From Eubacteriales bacterium (GTDB taxonomy: Bacteria; Bacillota; Clostridia; Peptostreptococcales; Anaerovoracaceae): a stretch of DNA of 8,709 bases. The notes under the pieces are model-generated. The model had not been told where the DNA came from, did no database searches, and was given only the letters and a program-made list of their open reading frames with translations. Positions 1-7,087 of this stretch are shown piece by piece. The DNA is taken from positions 1-8,709 of the forward strand of contig JAQXNW010000122.1 in NCBI GenBank assembly GCA_029098205.1. The letters are read 5' to 3'. Position numbers and translations under genes: made by a program. Position 1 is the first letter of the stretch, and each line of letters opens with the position of its first letter.

Positions 1-1
1 G

Positions 2-571
2 GAAGAGCTGGAGCATTTCCTGGAGCTTGCAGAAGACCGGCTCCCATATATGTGGTTCGTCTTTTTCCGGCTTCTGGCCTACACCGGCATGAGACGCGGC
101 GAGGCGCTTGCGCTTACGTGGGATGACATAGATCCGGAGAAAAGTACGTTCAGCATCTCCAAGACGCTCACCCGCGGAGAAGACGGGGCATATATCTCCG
201 ATACGCCGAAAACCGACCGATCGAACCGTACGATCCTTATCGACTCGGAGACGATGCGCTTGGTGCAGAGCCTTCCGCATCGTGGGAAGTACATCTTCGC
301 CAACTCCAAAGGAAGCTGGTCTGCGCAGTCAATCCCGGTCAAGATGATGCACAAGGCGGTCGATGGATCCGATCTCCGGTACATATCGCCGCATGGCCTT
401 CGGCATACGCACTGCAGCTTGCTTTTTTCGGCCGGTGTATCTATCCCGGAAGTGCAGGATCGGCTCGGACACTCCGACGTAAAAACTACGATTGACGTGT
501 ACAACCATGTCTATCAGCAGGACAAAAAGAGAGCCCTGGATCGCTTCGTGGACTTCATGAAATCCGAGTGA
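2..571 (+). CDS. Tyrosine recombinase/integrase, C-terminal part (5' end outside window)
   Basis: This is the catalytic domain of a phage- or ICE-type tyrosine integrase, which cuts and rejoins DNA at attachment sites. The frame is open from the window edge, so the N-terminal arm-binding and core-binding domains lie to the left; the methionine at position 50 is internal. Within the visible 189 residues the full catalytic set can be placed: Arg31 in TGMRRGE, Lys70 in the beta-hairpin TPKTDRS, His131 and Arg134 in HGLRH, His157 in LGHSD, and the nucleophile Tyr167 in DVYNHVY. The tail after the tyrosine is short, as in Tn916/Lactobacillus-phage type integrases. Nothing visible is broken, so the enzyme may be active. 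Its stop lies about 70 bases before a tRNA-Ser-like 3' end, the usual place for an integrase relative to its attachment site. The family is certain; the kind of element (phage, ICE or island) cannot be told. Confidence 0.93.
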   Translation, partial: EELEHFLELAEDRLPYMWFVFFRLLAYTGMRRGEALALTWDDIDPEKSTFSISKTLTRGEDGAYISDTPKTDRSNRTILIDSETMRLVQSLPHRGKYIFANSKGSWSAQSIPVKMMHKAVDGSDLRYISPHGLRHTHCSLLFSAGVSIPEVQDRLGHSDVKTTIDVYNHVYQQDKKRALDRFVDFMKSE

Positions 572-582
572 CTATGCCACAC

Positions 583-604
583 TTTAGCCACAGCTCCGGC
601 TAAA
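583..604 (+). terminator. Weak hairpin just after the integrase stop
   Basis: TTTAGCC (583-589) and GGCTAAA (598-604) form a 7-bp stem with an 8-base loop, 11 bases after the integrase stop. No U-tract follows, so it is at best a weak terminator. It could equally be a recombination-related inverted repeat at the element end. Confidence 0.3.
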
Positions 605-639
605 ATCTAGTATTTGCAATGGTTTTAAGGCTCGCGGCG

Positions 640-659
640 GAATCCCACATCCTCCGCCA
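640..659 (+). other. Candidate attachment site: 3' end of a tRNA-Ser gene (att core)
   Basis: GAATCCCACATCCTCCGCCA reads as the 3' end of a tRNA-Ser. GAAT is the end of the T-loop, CCCAC the 3' strand of the T-stem, ATCCTCC the 3' strand of the acceptor stem, G the serine discriminator base, then an encoded CCA. The match stops abruptly upstream: the bases before it (CTCGCGGCG) are not a T-stem 5' strand, and no tRNA body precedes it. Integrases of this family often recombine into tRNA 3' ends, leaving the intact gene at one end and a duplicated 3' fragment at the other. I therefore infer that this is the element/chromosome junction, with the element to the left. The intact tRNA-Ser should lie outside the window. 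Confidence 0.6.
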
Positions 660-661
660 GA

Positions 662-693
662 AAAAAAGAGTGACGATCCCGTCACTCTTTTTT
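662..693. terminator. Strong hairpin terminator, probably bidirectional
   Basis: GAGTGACG (668-675) pairs with CGTCACTC (680-687) around the loop ATCC. Flanking A and T runs (662-667 and 688-693) extend the stem to 14 bp and give a U-tract in either direction. Starting two bases after the tRNA-Ser-like 3' end, it is placed as the native terminator of the tRNA gene before integration. Read leftward it can also end transcription of the minus-strand operon, whose last gene stops at 800. Confidence 0.85.
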
Positions 694-799
694 ATTTTAT
701 CCGAGTGGGACGTTAAAGCCCTGAAGTGGTAAGTTTTGTTGTACACAAAGGGGTTAACTTTTTAGAGTCAGTTTCTTCCTCCATTAATTATCGGCAAAA

Positions 800-1252
800 T
801 TATTTAGCCGCAACTCGCTTCCAATCCACACGGAAAAATCTTGAATTATTTCGAGTCGTTTTCTTCGAGATAACAAAGTAATTACCATTGGAATTAGGCA
901 CGATAATACTTAGCTCGAACCTTGCTGAAAGTCGCACCATTTCATATAATTCACTCCGCTCCATCGGCCGATCCGAACAAAGTATAGTCGCGCAACTCCC
1001 GGTTTGGCGCATGACATCCTGGGGTCTAGTCAAATCGATCATTTTAATGTTAGCCCGAACTTTAACCGACAGATCCTTCAGAATCGTAAAAAGCGATTCC
1101 CCCGCTTCCCGGTCACAAAGAATCTCCCCGCCCCTCTCACATGCCTCGCCAATTTTACGAAGGAAGAATTCACTCAAATCTTCGATTTCATTAGGACAAA
1201 AACACTCCACTTTAATCGGAGAATATCTATTTCCATCACATTGCTGTATCAT
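800..1252 (-). CDS. Protein of unknown function, 150 aa
   Basis: I do not recognise this protein. The start at 1252 (MIQQCDGNRY) is chosen because AGGAGG at 1265-1260 sits seven bases upstream; an in-frame ATG at 1330 would add 26 residues across a stable hairpin and has no good ribosome binding site. There is no signal peptide or membrane segment. The protein is cysteine-rich for its size, with Cys at about 5, 18, 20, 39, 47, 85 and 90, but in no recognisable metal-binding spacing. It alternates predicted helices and strands and ends in a basic tail (FFRVDWKRVAAK). It is the last minus-strand gene, about 190 bases after the dehydrogenase, and separated from it by a hairpin, so it may be its own transcription unit. 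It ends facing the integrated element. A cytosolic protein is likely; no function can be assigned. Confidence 0.75.
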   Translation of the reverse strand: MIQQCDGNRYSPIKVECFCPNEIEDLSEFFLRKIGEACERGGEILCDREAGESLFTILKDLSVKVRANIKMIDLTRPQDVMRQTGSCATILCSDRPMERSELYEMVRLSARFELSIIVPNSNGNYFVISKKTTRNNSRFFRVDWKRVAAK

Positions 1253-1263
1253 AAAAATTCCTC

Positions 1264-1273
1264 CTGTTAACAG
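1264..1273. promoter_or_regulatory. 10-bp perfect palindrome abutting the ribosome binding site
   Basis: CTGTTAACAG is a perfect palindrome overlapping the start of the AGGAGG ribosome binding site of the 150-residue gene. It could be an operator half-site region or chance; no binding protein is known. Confidence 0.2.
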
Positions 1274-1278
1274 ACAAA

Positions 1279-1306
1279 GGAACGAAAAAGAAAACTCTTT
1301 CGTCCC
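1279..1306 (-). terminator. Hairpin between the dehydrogenase gene and the unknown gene
   Basis: On the minus strand GGGACGAAAGAG (1306-1295) pairs over 12 bp, with two G-U pairs, with CTTTTTCGTTCC (1290-1279) around a TTTT loop. A broken U-tract, TTTGTCTG, follows. It lies about 135 bases after the dehydrogenase stop and 13 bases before the ribosome binding site of the next gene. It could end the upstream transcript or act as a leader attenuator for the next gene. Confidence 0.55.
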
Positions 1307-1441
1307 TCTATCCATTTCTAAGAAATCCACATCTTAGAGTATCTTTTCAAACTCCCGAATACCATCTCTTCGGATGTCATGAAAAGTGTCTAGCTGACAG
1401 CTCGTTCCATGTTTCATCGAGAATTTTTCAAAGGCCTGTTT

Positions 1442-2695
1442 TTATTTTTCGTCTTCCCATGCCCAACCACGGAGGATCATAGCTCTCTCCAACTTGCGCA
1501 GAGCATTGATCCACGCACCGTCACGTGGGCTGACGCCAAGTTCTTTTGCTGTATCAACGGTTTCATGATAAGATTTCACGATCCGCTCTTTCAACTTTGC
1601 AACGACTTTTTCCTTCTCCCAATAATCATCTGTCAGACCCTGTGTTCTTTCAAAGGAGCAGACGATCGCGCTTCCGCAGTTTGTCAGTACATCCGGGCTA
1701 ATGATAACGCCCTTCTTATATAAGATCTGTTCCGCTTCCGGTGTGACTGGACCGTTCGCGCACTCCATGATAAGCTTCGCCTTGACTTTATCCGCGTTTC
1801 CTTCGTGTATAACGCTCTGAACCGCTGCAGGAAGCAGGATGTCGCACTGTACTTCCAGAAGATCAGATGTGCCAATCTCCTTCGCCTTCGGATAGCCTTT
1901 TACTGAACCGTTATGAGCGTCTGCGTATTTTCCAAGATCAAAAATGTCAATACCTTCCTGGTTCTCAATGCCACCGAAGATATCGGAAACAGCGACCAGC
2001 TTATGTCCATCATTTTGAAGGAGTTCGCCGGCAACTCTTCCAACGTTTCCGAAGCCTTGAAGTGCAAATGTCGCTGTGTTCGGGAATCCGTTATCTTTGC
2101 AGAATTCTCTTGTTACGAAGTAAACACCCGTTCCCGTAGCTTCTCTGGAAAGTTCGGTTCCGTTAACTTCCCTCGGCTTATCATTGATCGCTGCCGGCGA
2201 ATGAAATCCCTGGATCTCTTCCAACTCATCCAGCATCCATGCCTGTGTTCTTCCATGCGTTCCGATGTCCGCGCCCGGTACATCGACCCATGCGCCCTTC
2301 ATCGGGAGCTTGCGGATGAAACCGCGGATCAGCGCTTCGTATTCTCTTCTGCTCATTTTTGAAGGATCTGCCTTAATGCCGCCCTTGCCGCCGCCTGCAG
2401 GAATGCCGCCGACCGCGTGCTTGATCGTCATCCAGAATCCCAGCGCCTTCGCTGTGTCCATATCCATGTTCGGAACGACACGAACGCCGTTTTTGATTTG
2501 CCCAAGAGCGTCACTATAATGAACTCTGAACGCTGTGAAAATCTCCAGATGTCCGTCGTCCATACGGACCGGGATCGTGAACTCAAACTGGCGCTTTGGT
2601 TGCTCGAGAAGTCTTACAACTTCCGGATTGATGCCACCCAGCTTCGCGGCTTCATGCAATGTGAAAATGGAATTCTCAAACGGGTTCTTACTCAT
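1442..2695 (-). CDS. gdhA: Glutamate dehydrogenase family protein (Glu/Leu/Phe/Val dehydrogenase), divergent
   Basis: This 417-residue cytosolic protein has the size and layout of hexameric NAD(P)-dependent glutamate dehydrogenase, which interconverts glutamate and 2-oxoglutarate plus ammonia. Substrate-site lysines are visible at Lys68 (QIKNGVR), Lys92 (TIKHAVGG) and the catalytic Lys104 (GGGKGGI), with the conserved aspartate at Asp143 (PGADIG). The Rossmann motif GFGNVG is at 214-219, and the second strand ends in VSD (Asp238), which fits NAD preference. Unusual features are QIKNG in place of the common GPxKGG, and VCSFE (Cys346) where glutamate-specific enzymes usually have VSxFE with a serine that contacts the substrate side chain. 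Glutamate is therefore the default but not a certain substrate. The start at 2695 has AGGAGG ten bases upstream. The gene follows the solute-receptor gene by 64 bases with no convincing terminator between, so co-transcription is plausible. Confidence 0.88.
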   Translation of the reverse strand: MSKNPFENSIFTLHEAAKLGGINPEVVRLLEQPKRQFEFTIPVRMDDGHLEIFTAFRVHYSDALGQIKNGVRVVPNMDMDTAKALGFWMTIKHAVGGIPAGGGKGGIKADPSKMSRREYEALIRGFIRKLPMKGAWVDVPGADIGTHGRTQAWMLDELEEIQGFHSPAAINDKPREVNGTELSREATGTGVYFVTREFCKDNGFPNTATFALQGFGNVGRVAGELLQNDGHKLVAVSDIFGGIENQEGIDIFDLGKYADAHNGSVKGYPKAKEIGTSDLLEVQCDILLPAAVQSVIHEGNADKVKAKLIMECANGPVTPEAEQILYKKGVIISPDVLTNCGSAIVCSFERTQGLTDDYWEKEKVVAKLKERIVKSYHETVDTAKELGVSPRDGAWINALRKLERAMILRGWAWEDEK

Positions 2696-2759
2696 GATGA
2701 TTTTTCCTCCTGAAAACTCATTAAAAAATCGTTACGTTAACTTGATAAAATGATCTTAT

Positions 2760-3851
2760 TTAATTATCTGCATCCAGATTCTCGATATCTTCCGTGAAAA
2801 GCTCGAGAACCTCTTCGCCATGTTTGGGTGCGATATCTGTAAAAATATTGCGATTCTTTTCCGCAATTTTCCGGAATGCAGCGACTTCGTCATCCGTCAA
2901 TTCAATAACAGTAAGCCCCGAGTCATTTTTGAGGAAATTGAGCCACTCCTCGTTCATCTTGTCACGTTTTTCTTTATATTTTTCATAAGCCAACTGTACT
3001 GCTTCTTCAACAACTTTGCGATCCTGCTCCGGCAGACTGTCTAAGAAGTCTTTGTTTGCGGAAATCGTCATCAAGAACGAATCCGGATACGAAAGGATCA
3101 GATAATCCTGTACTTCATAAAAACTCGATGCAACGATGGCGCTGACCGGGTTGACTTGTCCGTCGACCATGTTCAGCTGCAACGCGCTGTATAGCTCCGA
3201 ATAGGAAATAGGAACGGCGCTGGCGCCATACGCGTCATACGATTTAGAAATAACCGAGGAAGCCATCGTACGGAATTTAACGCCCTTAAAATCATCCGGT
3301 GTCGAGATCTTTCTGTCTGCTGTCCATGCATTTCCTAATTCAACTGCCCACTGCAGAACATCTACTCCCTGTTCCTCATACAGTTCGTTCATCTTCGCGA
3401 TTCCCTGACTGTCGCCTTCCAAAAGAGCATCAAAGTCATGAATATCCCGCGGGAAGAGAAAGTGGCAGGAGAAAACTCCGGCTTCCGGAATAACGGGCGT
3501 AACCCAGCCCGGGTCACTGATTCCGAATTCTACGGTTCCGGTTTGCGTCAGCTCAAACAAGTTCGTGCCATCGCCGATCTCTCCAACCGTATAAATTTCC
3601 AAATTGATTGCTCCATCGGAAAGGTCATATAACGCTTCTTTTAAATAGTTCGCATAAATATCTTCCAATTCGCCTTTATACTCTTCATGTGCCAGTTTCC
3701 ATGTATAAGACTGTGTAACTTTATCATTCCCACCGTCTCCACTTCCACCGCTGACTGAACTTTCCGATGATTTCAGACTGCAACCTGCGGAAAAAACAAG
3801 AAGCATCGTGAACATGATCAGCAACGCGGTCATCTTACAGATTTTTTTCAT
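2760..3851 (-). CDS. dctP: TRAP transporter solute-binding lipoprotein, TeaA/UehA-like
   Basis: This is the extracellular receptor of a TRAP transporter. I place the start at 3851 (MKKICKM) because GAGG lies close upstream and the result is a clean lipoprotein signal: basic start, hydrophobic stretch, lipobox FSAGC with Cys24. An ATG at 3878 would add nine polar residues. A Ser/Gly-rich linker (25-45) leads to the mature domain. The segment AHEEYKG (54-60) and the long match around RTM (Arg194), GxxxxPISYSELY (209-221) and DGQVNP (Asn234) resemble the ectoine receptors TeaA and UehA as I recall them. Glu56, Arg194, Asn234, Tyr217 and Phe259 fall where TeaA contacts ectoine, but the second tryptophan of the TeaA aromatic cage appears to be Ala238. 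The ligand is probably ectoine or a related zwitterion. A lipid anchor instead of a free periplasmic protein fits a Gram-positive cell. It lies 31 bases after the large-subunit gene. Confidence 0.9.
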   Translation of the reverse strand: MKKICKMTALLIMFTMLLVFSAGCSLKSSESSVSGGSGDGGNDKVTQSYTWKLAHEEYKGELEDIYANYLKEALYDLSDGAINLEIYTVGEIGDGTNLFELTQTGTVEFGISDPGWVTPVIPEAGVFSCHFLFPRDIHDFDALLEGDSQGIAKMNELYEEQGVDVLQWAVELGNAWTADRKISTPDDFKGVKFRTMASSVISKSYDAYGASAVPISYSELYSALQLNMVDGQVNPVSAIVASSFYEVQDYLILSYPDSFLMTISANKDFLDSLPEQDRKVVEEAVQLAYEKYKEKRDKMNEEWLNFLKNDSGLTVIELTDDEVAAFRKIAEKNRNIFTDIAPKHGEEVLELFTEDIENLDADN

Positions 3852-3882
3852 ATCATACCTCGCTTCTTTTATGTTCATTCTT

Positions 3883-5160
3883 CTATCTGAACAGGTTCAG
3901 ACTAATCAACGCCAGATCCGGGAAAAAAACAAGCGCGATCGCGATACAAAGATTGATGATCATGTATGGCGCCAATCCACTGACGACCGTCTTGAAATCT
4001 TTCTGGAAAATTCCGCATGCTGTGAAGATATTGCATCCAAACGGCGGTGTGATACATCCGATCGCCGATTGCATGGTAATGATGATCCCCAGTTGCATCG
4101 GGTCGACACCGGCTGATACCGCTACCGGATAAACGATCGGGGACATAATGATGATAACCGGAATCGAATCGACGAACATACACGCAATGAAGAAGAATAC
4201 CGAAACAAAGAGCAGAACGCCCGTTCCCGATGTGATGTGCGAGAAGACTGTTTCAGAAAGCATCTGCGGGATCTGAGCATACGAAACAATCCAACTAAAT
4301 GCCTGTCCGCCCGCGATTAGAATGAATACCGACGCGGTGACAAATCCTGTGCTTAGTCCGATTTTCGGAATATCCGACCACTTCAATGTACGATAGACCA
4401 ATCCTTCCAGAATCAGCGCGTAAAACACGGATGCGGCTGCTGCTTCGGTCGGGCTGAAGATTCCGCTGTAGATACCACCAAGAACGAGTACCGGAAATCC
4501 CAGAGGGAGAATCGCTTTACGGAACGCGATTCCTCTTTCTCTTCCTGTCGATTTTTCTGCGGAAACAATCTTGTTCTTCTTTGCATAGAAGAAGTCATAT
4601 AGAGAGAACCCGACAAACATCATGATTCCAGGACCGAATCCGGCCAAGAACAAATCGCCTACCGATTCGCCCGTACAAACGCAGAACATAATCATACAGA
4701 TGCTCGGCGGGATCAGAAGCGCGATGTTTGCATTAGACATCAAAAGCGCGATAATATGGGAATCTTTGTATCCGACCTCACGCATCGGCTTAAACATCGG
4801 TTTGCCGATCGCTACAAGTGTTGCCTGCGTCGATCCGGAAATTGCTCCAAAAATCGTACAGGTACCGCCGGCTGTAATTGCAAGTCCGCCCGGAACATGT
4901 TTTACCAAACTTCCGACAAAGTTCAGAAGACGGTCTGCCATCTCTCCGTGGCACATGATATCTGCCGCCAAGATGAACATCGGAACAGCCAGAAGGACGT
5001 AGGTGGAAATACCGGAAACCATCTGCTGGATCAAAACGATCAGATCCGCCTGCGGAGCATATAAAACCATACTTACCAAAGGCGCCATGATCATTCCCAC
5101 CAACATCGGGAATCCCAGGAGCATGAAGATGAATAAGATGACTAACATTACCCAAATCAT
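3883..5160 (-). CDS. dctM: TRAP transporter large permease subunit
   Basis: This 425-residue integral membrane protein is the ion-coupled transport channel of a TRAP system. It is hydrophobic throughout, with about twelve membrane segments, the usual number for DctM. Family motifs are visible: SGSTQATLVAIG with KPMFKPMREVGY (108-131), GIFSPTEAAAAS (233-244) and GCITPPFGCNIF (368-379). Length and ends are normal. Its ATG overlaps the stop of the small-subunit gene by four bases (ATGA), so translation is coupled; a GGAG lies about ten bases upstream inside that gene. The neighbouring receptor gene points to uptake of ectoine-like solutes driven by a sodium gradient; the sodium coupling is family knowledge, not visible here. 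Confidence 0.95.
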   Translation of the reverse strand: MIWVMLVILFIFMLLGFPMLVGMIMAPLVSMVLYAPQADLIVLIQQMVSGISTYVLLAVPMFILAADIMCHGEMADRLLNFVGSLVKHVPGGLAITAGGTCTIFGAISGSTQATLVAIGKPMFKPMREVGYKDSHIIALLMSNANIALLIPPSICMIMFCVCTGESVGDLFLAGFGPGIMMFVGFSLYDFFYAKKNKIVSAEKSTGRERGIAFRKAILPLGFPVLVLGGIYSGIFSPTEAAAASVFYALILEGLVYRTLKWSDIPKIGLSTGFVTASVFILIAGGQAFSWIVSYAQIPQMLSETVFSHITSGTGVLLFVSVFFFIACMFVDSIPVIIIMSPIVYPVAVSAGVDPMQLGIIITMQSAIGCITPPFGCNIFTACGIFQKDFKTVVSGLAPYMIINLCIAIALVFFPDLALISLNLFR

Positions 5161-5750
5161 TTGTCGTCTTCTCCTTCCAGTTCAATCATATCTTCTTCCA
5201 GAATCTCCGGAACTTTATCCGTAGCGTCTTCGATGTAGGTCTCATCAATCTTGTCAATTGATGTCATAACCGTATTGCTATGTAAATTCATATACAAAAT
5301 CAAAAGATATTGTATCCCGCCAATGGCAAGGAATACCGGGATCACAATATACATCGCCCAAAGAGGAAGATGCAGAGATGCCGTTACTCTTCCAGACCCG
5401 AAAAGAAAAATGACATATCGCAACGCAATATATGAAACAAAGAATAATACCAACGCTGTTACAAAAGAAACAATGCACATCATCACTTTCTTTGTTTTTT
5501 GTGAAACGGCATCAAAAATCGCAGACATGGAAATGTGTCTTCCCATTCTGGCGCAATAGCTGACTCCTGTAAACGTACAGAAGATTGTAAAAATCGTACA
5601 GATTTCTTCAGCCCAGATAAGACTCCTATGCAGAACCAGTCGTCCAATTACGTTGAAAAACAACACGATAGCCATCAATATAATGCTATATGCAATCAAA
5701 AATTCTTCGACCTTTCGAACCCCCTTATTAATTCTCTTTATTGTATCCAT
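5157..5750 (-). CDS. dctQ: TRAP transporter small permease subunit
   Basis: This 197-residue protein has the four membrane segments of DctQ (about 16-40, 48-68, 87-112 and 128-154), with the usual WAEE motif (46-49) at the start of the second. It pairs with the large subunit encoded immediately downstream. The start at 5750 is preceded by GGAGGGTAGGA at close spacing. Unusual is the cytosolic C-terminal tail (about 160-197), which is long and strongly acidic, ending in LEEDMIELEGEDDK; most DctQ proteins stop soon after the fourth segment. The gene lies 74 bases after the hydrolase gene, with a switchable hairpin in the gap. Confidence 0.92.
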   Translation of the reverse strand: MDTIKRINKGVRKVEEFLIAYSIILMAIVLFFNVIGRLVLHRSLIWAEEICTIFTIFCTFTGVSYCARMGRHISMSAIFDAVSQKTKKVMMCIVSFVTALVLFFVSYIALRYVIFLFGSGRVTASLHLPLWAMYIVIPVFLAIGGIQYLLILYMNLHSNTVMTSIDKIDETYIEDATDKVPEILEEDMIELEGEDDK

Positions 5751-5771
5751 TTCCTACCCTCCAAAAGATCA

Positions 5772-5820
5772 GTACCGGGCATTTGAGACTTTCAGAATGC
5801 CCGATACTTTCAAGCATTCT
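5772..5820 (-). promoter_or_regulatory. Intercistronic RNA element with two mutually exclusive hairpins
   Basis: On the minus-strand transcript, GUAUCGGGCAUU (5807-5796) pairs with AAUGCCCGGUAC (5783-5772) as a 12-bp stem with one G-U pair and a 12-base loop. The first half also contains GCAUUCU (5800-5794), which can instead pair over 7 bp with AGAAUGC (5820-5814) just after the hydrolase stop codon. The two folds share bases and cannot coexist. No U-tract follows the larger stem directly, so a simple terminator is unlikely. A processing or stability element that sets transporter versus hydrolase levels is the likelier role. Confidence 0.55.
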
Positions 5821-5824
5821 CTAA

Positions 5825-6994
5825 CTACTTCTGGATCAAATCGAACGGATAGTGGGACATCCGCTCATATCCTGTATCTGTAACGCGTATGCACTGGCTT
5901 ATGGAGATTCCGAAATCGTCATAATACATTCCCGGAATGCAATGAAATACCATGTTCGGCTGTAAGATCGTCTTATCTCCCGGACGAAGACTAGCCGTAT
6001 GCTCACCCCAATCTGGCGGGAAGTTCAATCCGGTTGAATAACCGATTCTGGATTCCTTCTCAACACCATATTTCTTCATAGTCGTTCTCCATGCACCTTC
6101 AACGGCTTCACAAGTATTGCCTGGCTTCACCTGATCGAGAGCCGCCATAAGACCTTCGATCGTATACTTCGAATAGTCATAGATCTTTTTCGGTGCCTTG
6201 CCGATCGCGACAGTTCTGGACATAGGGCAGTGATATCTCTGATGAACGCCCGCGATTTCAATAAAGATCGATGTATCGTTATCATACGGCTGATCGTTCC
6301 ATGTCAAATGCGGTGCGCCTGCGGTTTCTCCATACGGCATCAATGGCATGATACTCGCGTAGTCACCACCGACTTCGTCTGTTCCTCTTGCCTGTGTTCC
6401 TATGATCGCGCCGGCGACATCACATTGACGAGCACCCGGTTCCAACGCGTCAACGCCTGCCTGCATCGCGGCATCGACAACGATTCCTGCCTTGCGGATT
6501 AGTTCGATTTCTTTGTCAGATTTAATGATTTTGACCCAATTAACGATCAGATCACCGTTAACGAATTTTGCGTTCGGAAGGCCAAGTTTAAAGCGTTCCA
6601 ACGCCATAGCTGTGAAATAATACGAATCCATTTCGACACCGATCGTCTTGTTTCCATATCCAAGATCCACAAGTACGGCCGACATGAAGTCCATCGGATG
6701 GCATTCCGGATTCTGAACATAATAATCAGGGTATGCAAAGACATGCTTTTCATCCAAATATGTCGTTTTAACTACGCCGGCGAACGCATCCATATATCTT
6801 CCAATAAAATATGGCATTTCTTCGTCAAGAGCGACGACAACTATCTGATGAACATAGAAGGACCAGGCATTATGCCCCGTAAGGTAGCACATGTTAGCTG
6901 GATTTGTTACGAGAAGAACATCGATTCCCTTCTCTTCCATGGACTTTTTGACCTTTGCGAGTCTTTCCATATACTCAGCTTTTTCGAACATCAT
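5825..6994 (-). CDS. doeA: Ectoine hydrolase DoeA/EutD-like, metal-less M24 family protein
   Basis: DoeA opens the ring of ectoine to N-acetyl-L-2,4-diaminobutyrate in the cytosol. The protein has the creatinase N-terminal domain (about 1-155) and a pita-bread M24 domain (about 160-385). In peptidase members five metal ligands (Asp, Asp, His, Glu, Glu) are invariant; numbering from the ATG at 7000, they are here replaced by Glu248, Pro259, Tyr321, Ile355 and Ser368, so this is not an Xaa-Pro peptidase. Stretches such as WSFYVHQ (46-52), YPDYYVQ (90-96), HPMD (101-104), GVEMDSYYF (121-129), GAPHLTW (228-234), RYHCPMSRT (255-263) and PPDWGE (328-333) match DoeA/EutD as I recall them. I prefer the start at 6994, seven bases after GGAGG; the ATG at 7000 is only one base from it. 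The gene sits between a deacetylase candidate and a TeaA-like transporter, which supports the call. A related cyclic amidine or amide substrate remains possible. Confidence 0.82.
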   Translation of the reverse strand: MMFEKAEYMERLAKVKKSMEEKGIDVLLVTNPANMCYLTGHNAWSFYVHQIVVVALDEEMPYFIGRYMDAFAGVVKTTYLDEKHVFAYPDYYVQNPECHPMDFMSAVLVDLGYGNKTIGVEMDSYYFTAMALERFKLGLPNAKFVNGDLIVNWVKIIKSDKEIELIRKAGIVVDAAMQAGVDALEPGARQCDVAGAIIGTQARGTDEVGGDYASIMPLMPYGETAGAPHLTWNDQPYDNDTSIFIEIAGVHQRYHCPMSRTVAIGKAPKKIYDYSKYTIEGLMAALDQVKPGNTCEAVEGAWRTTMKKYGVEKESRIGYSTGLNFPPDWGEHTASLRPGDKTILQPNMVFHCIPGMYYDDFGISISQCIRVTDTGYERMSHYPFDLIQK

Positions 6995-7087
6995 AGTCAT
7001 TCCTCCCTTAATATGATAATGACATCAATAAAAACGAATACATATCCTACCGCGCGCCTGTGCAGGAAACAAACTATCATCTAGCGC

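Noticed and set aside
731..763. Possible terminator hairpin before the operon end
   Set aside because: The TTTGT/ACAAA and AAGT/ACTT stems are short, A-T rich and split by a large bulge; too weak beside the strong hairpin at 662-693.
888..1337. 149-codon open frame on the + strand opposite the 150-residue gene
   Set aside because: It has no ribosome binding site and a low-complexity Ser/Arg-rich product, and it overlaps a minus-strand gene with a perfect AGGAGG and start.
1913..2362. Open + strand frame inside the dehydrogenase gene
   Set aside because: It is antisense to a gene with complete family motifs and has no start signal; a shadow of its codon pattern.
2696..2759. Possible terminator between receptor and dehydrogenase genes
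   Set aside because: Only a 4-bp stem (GTTA/TAAC) precedes the T-run, so read-through is more likely.
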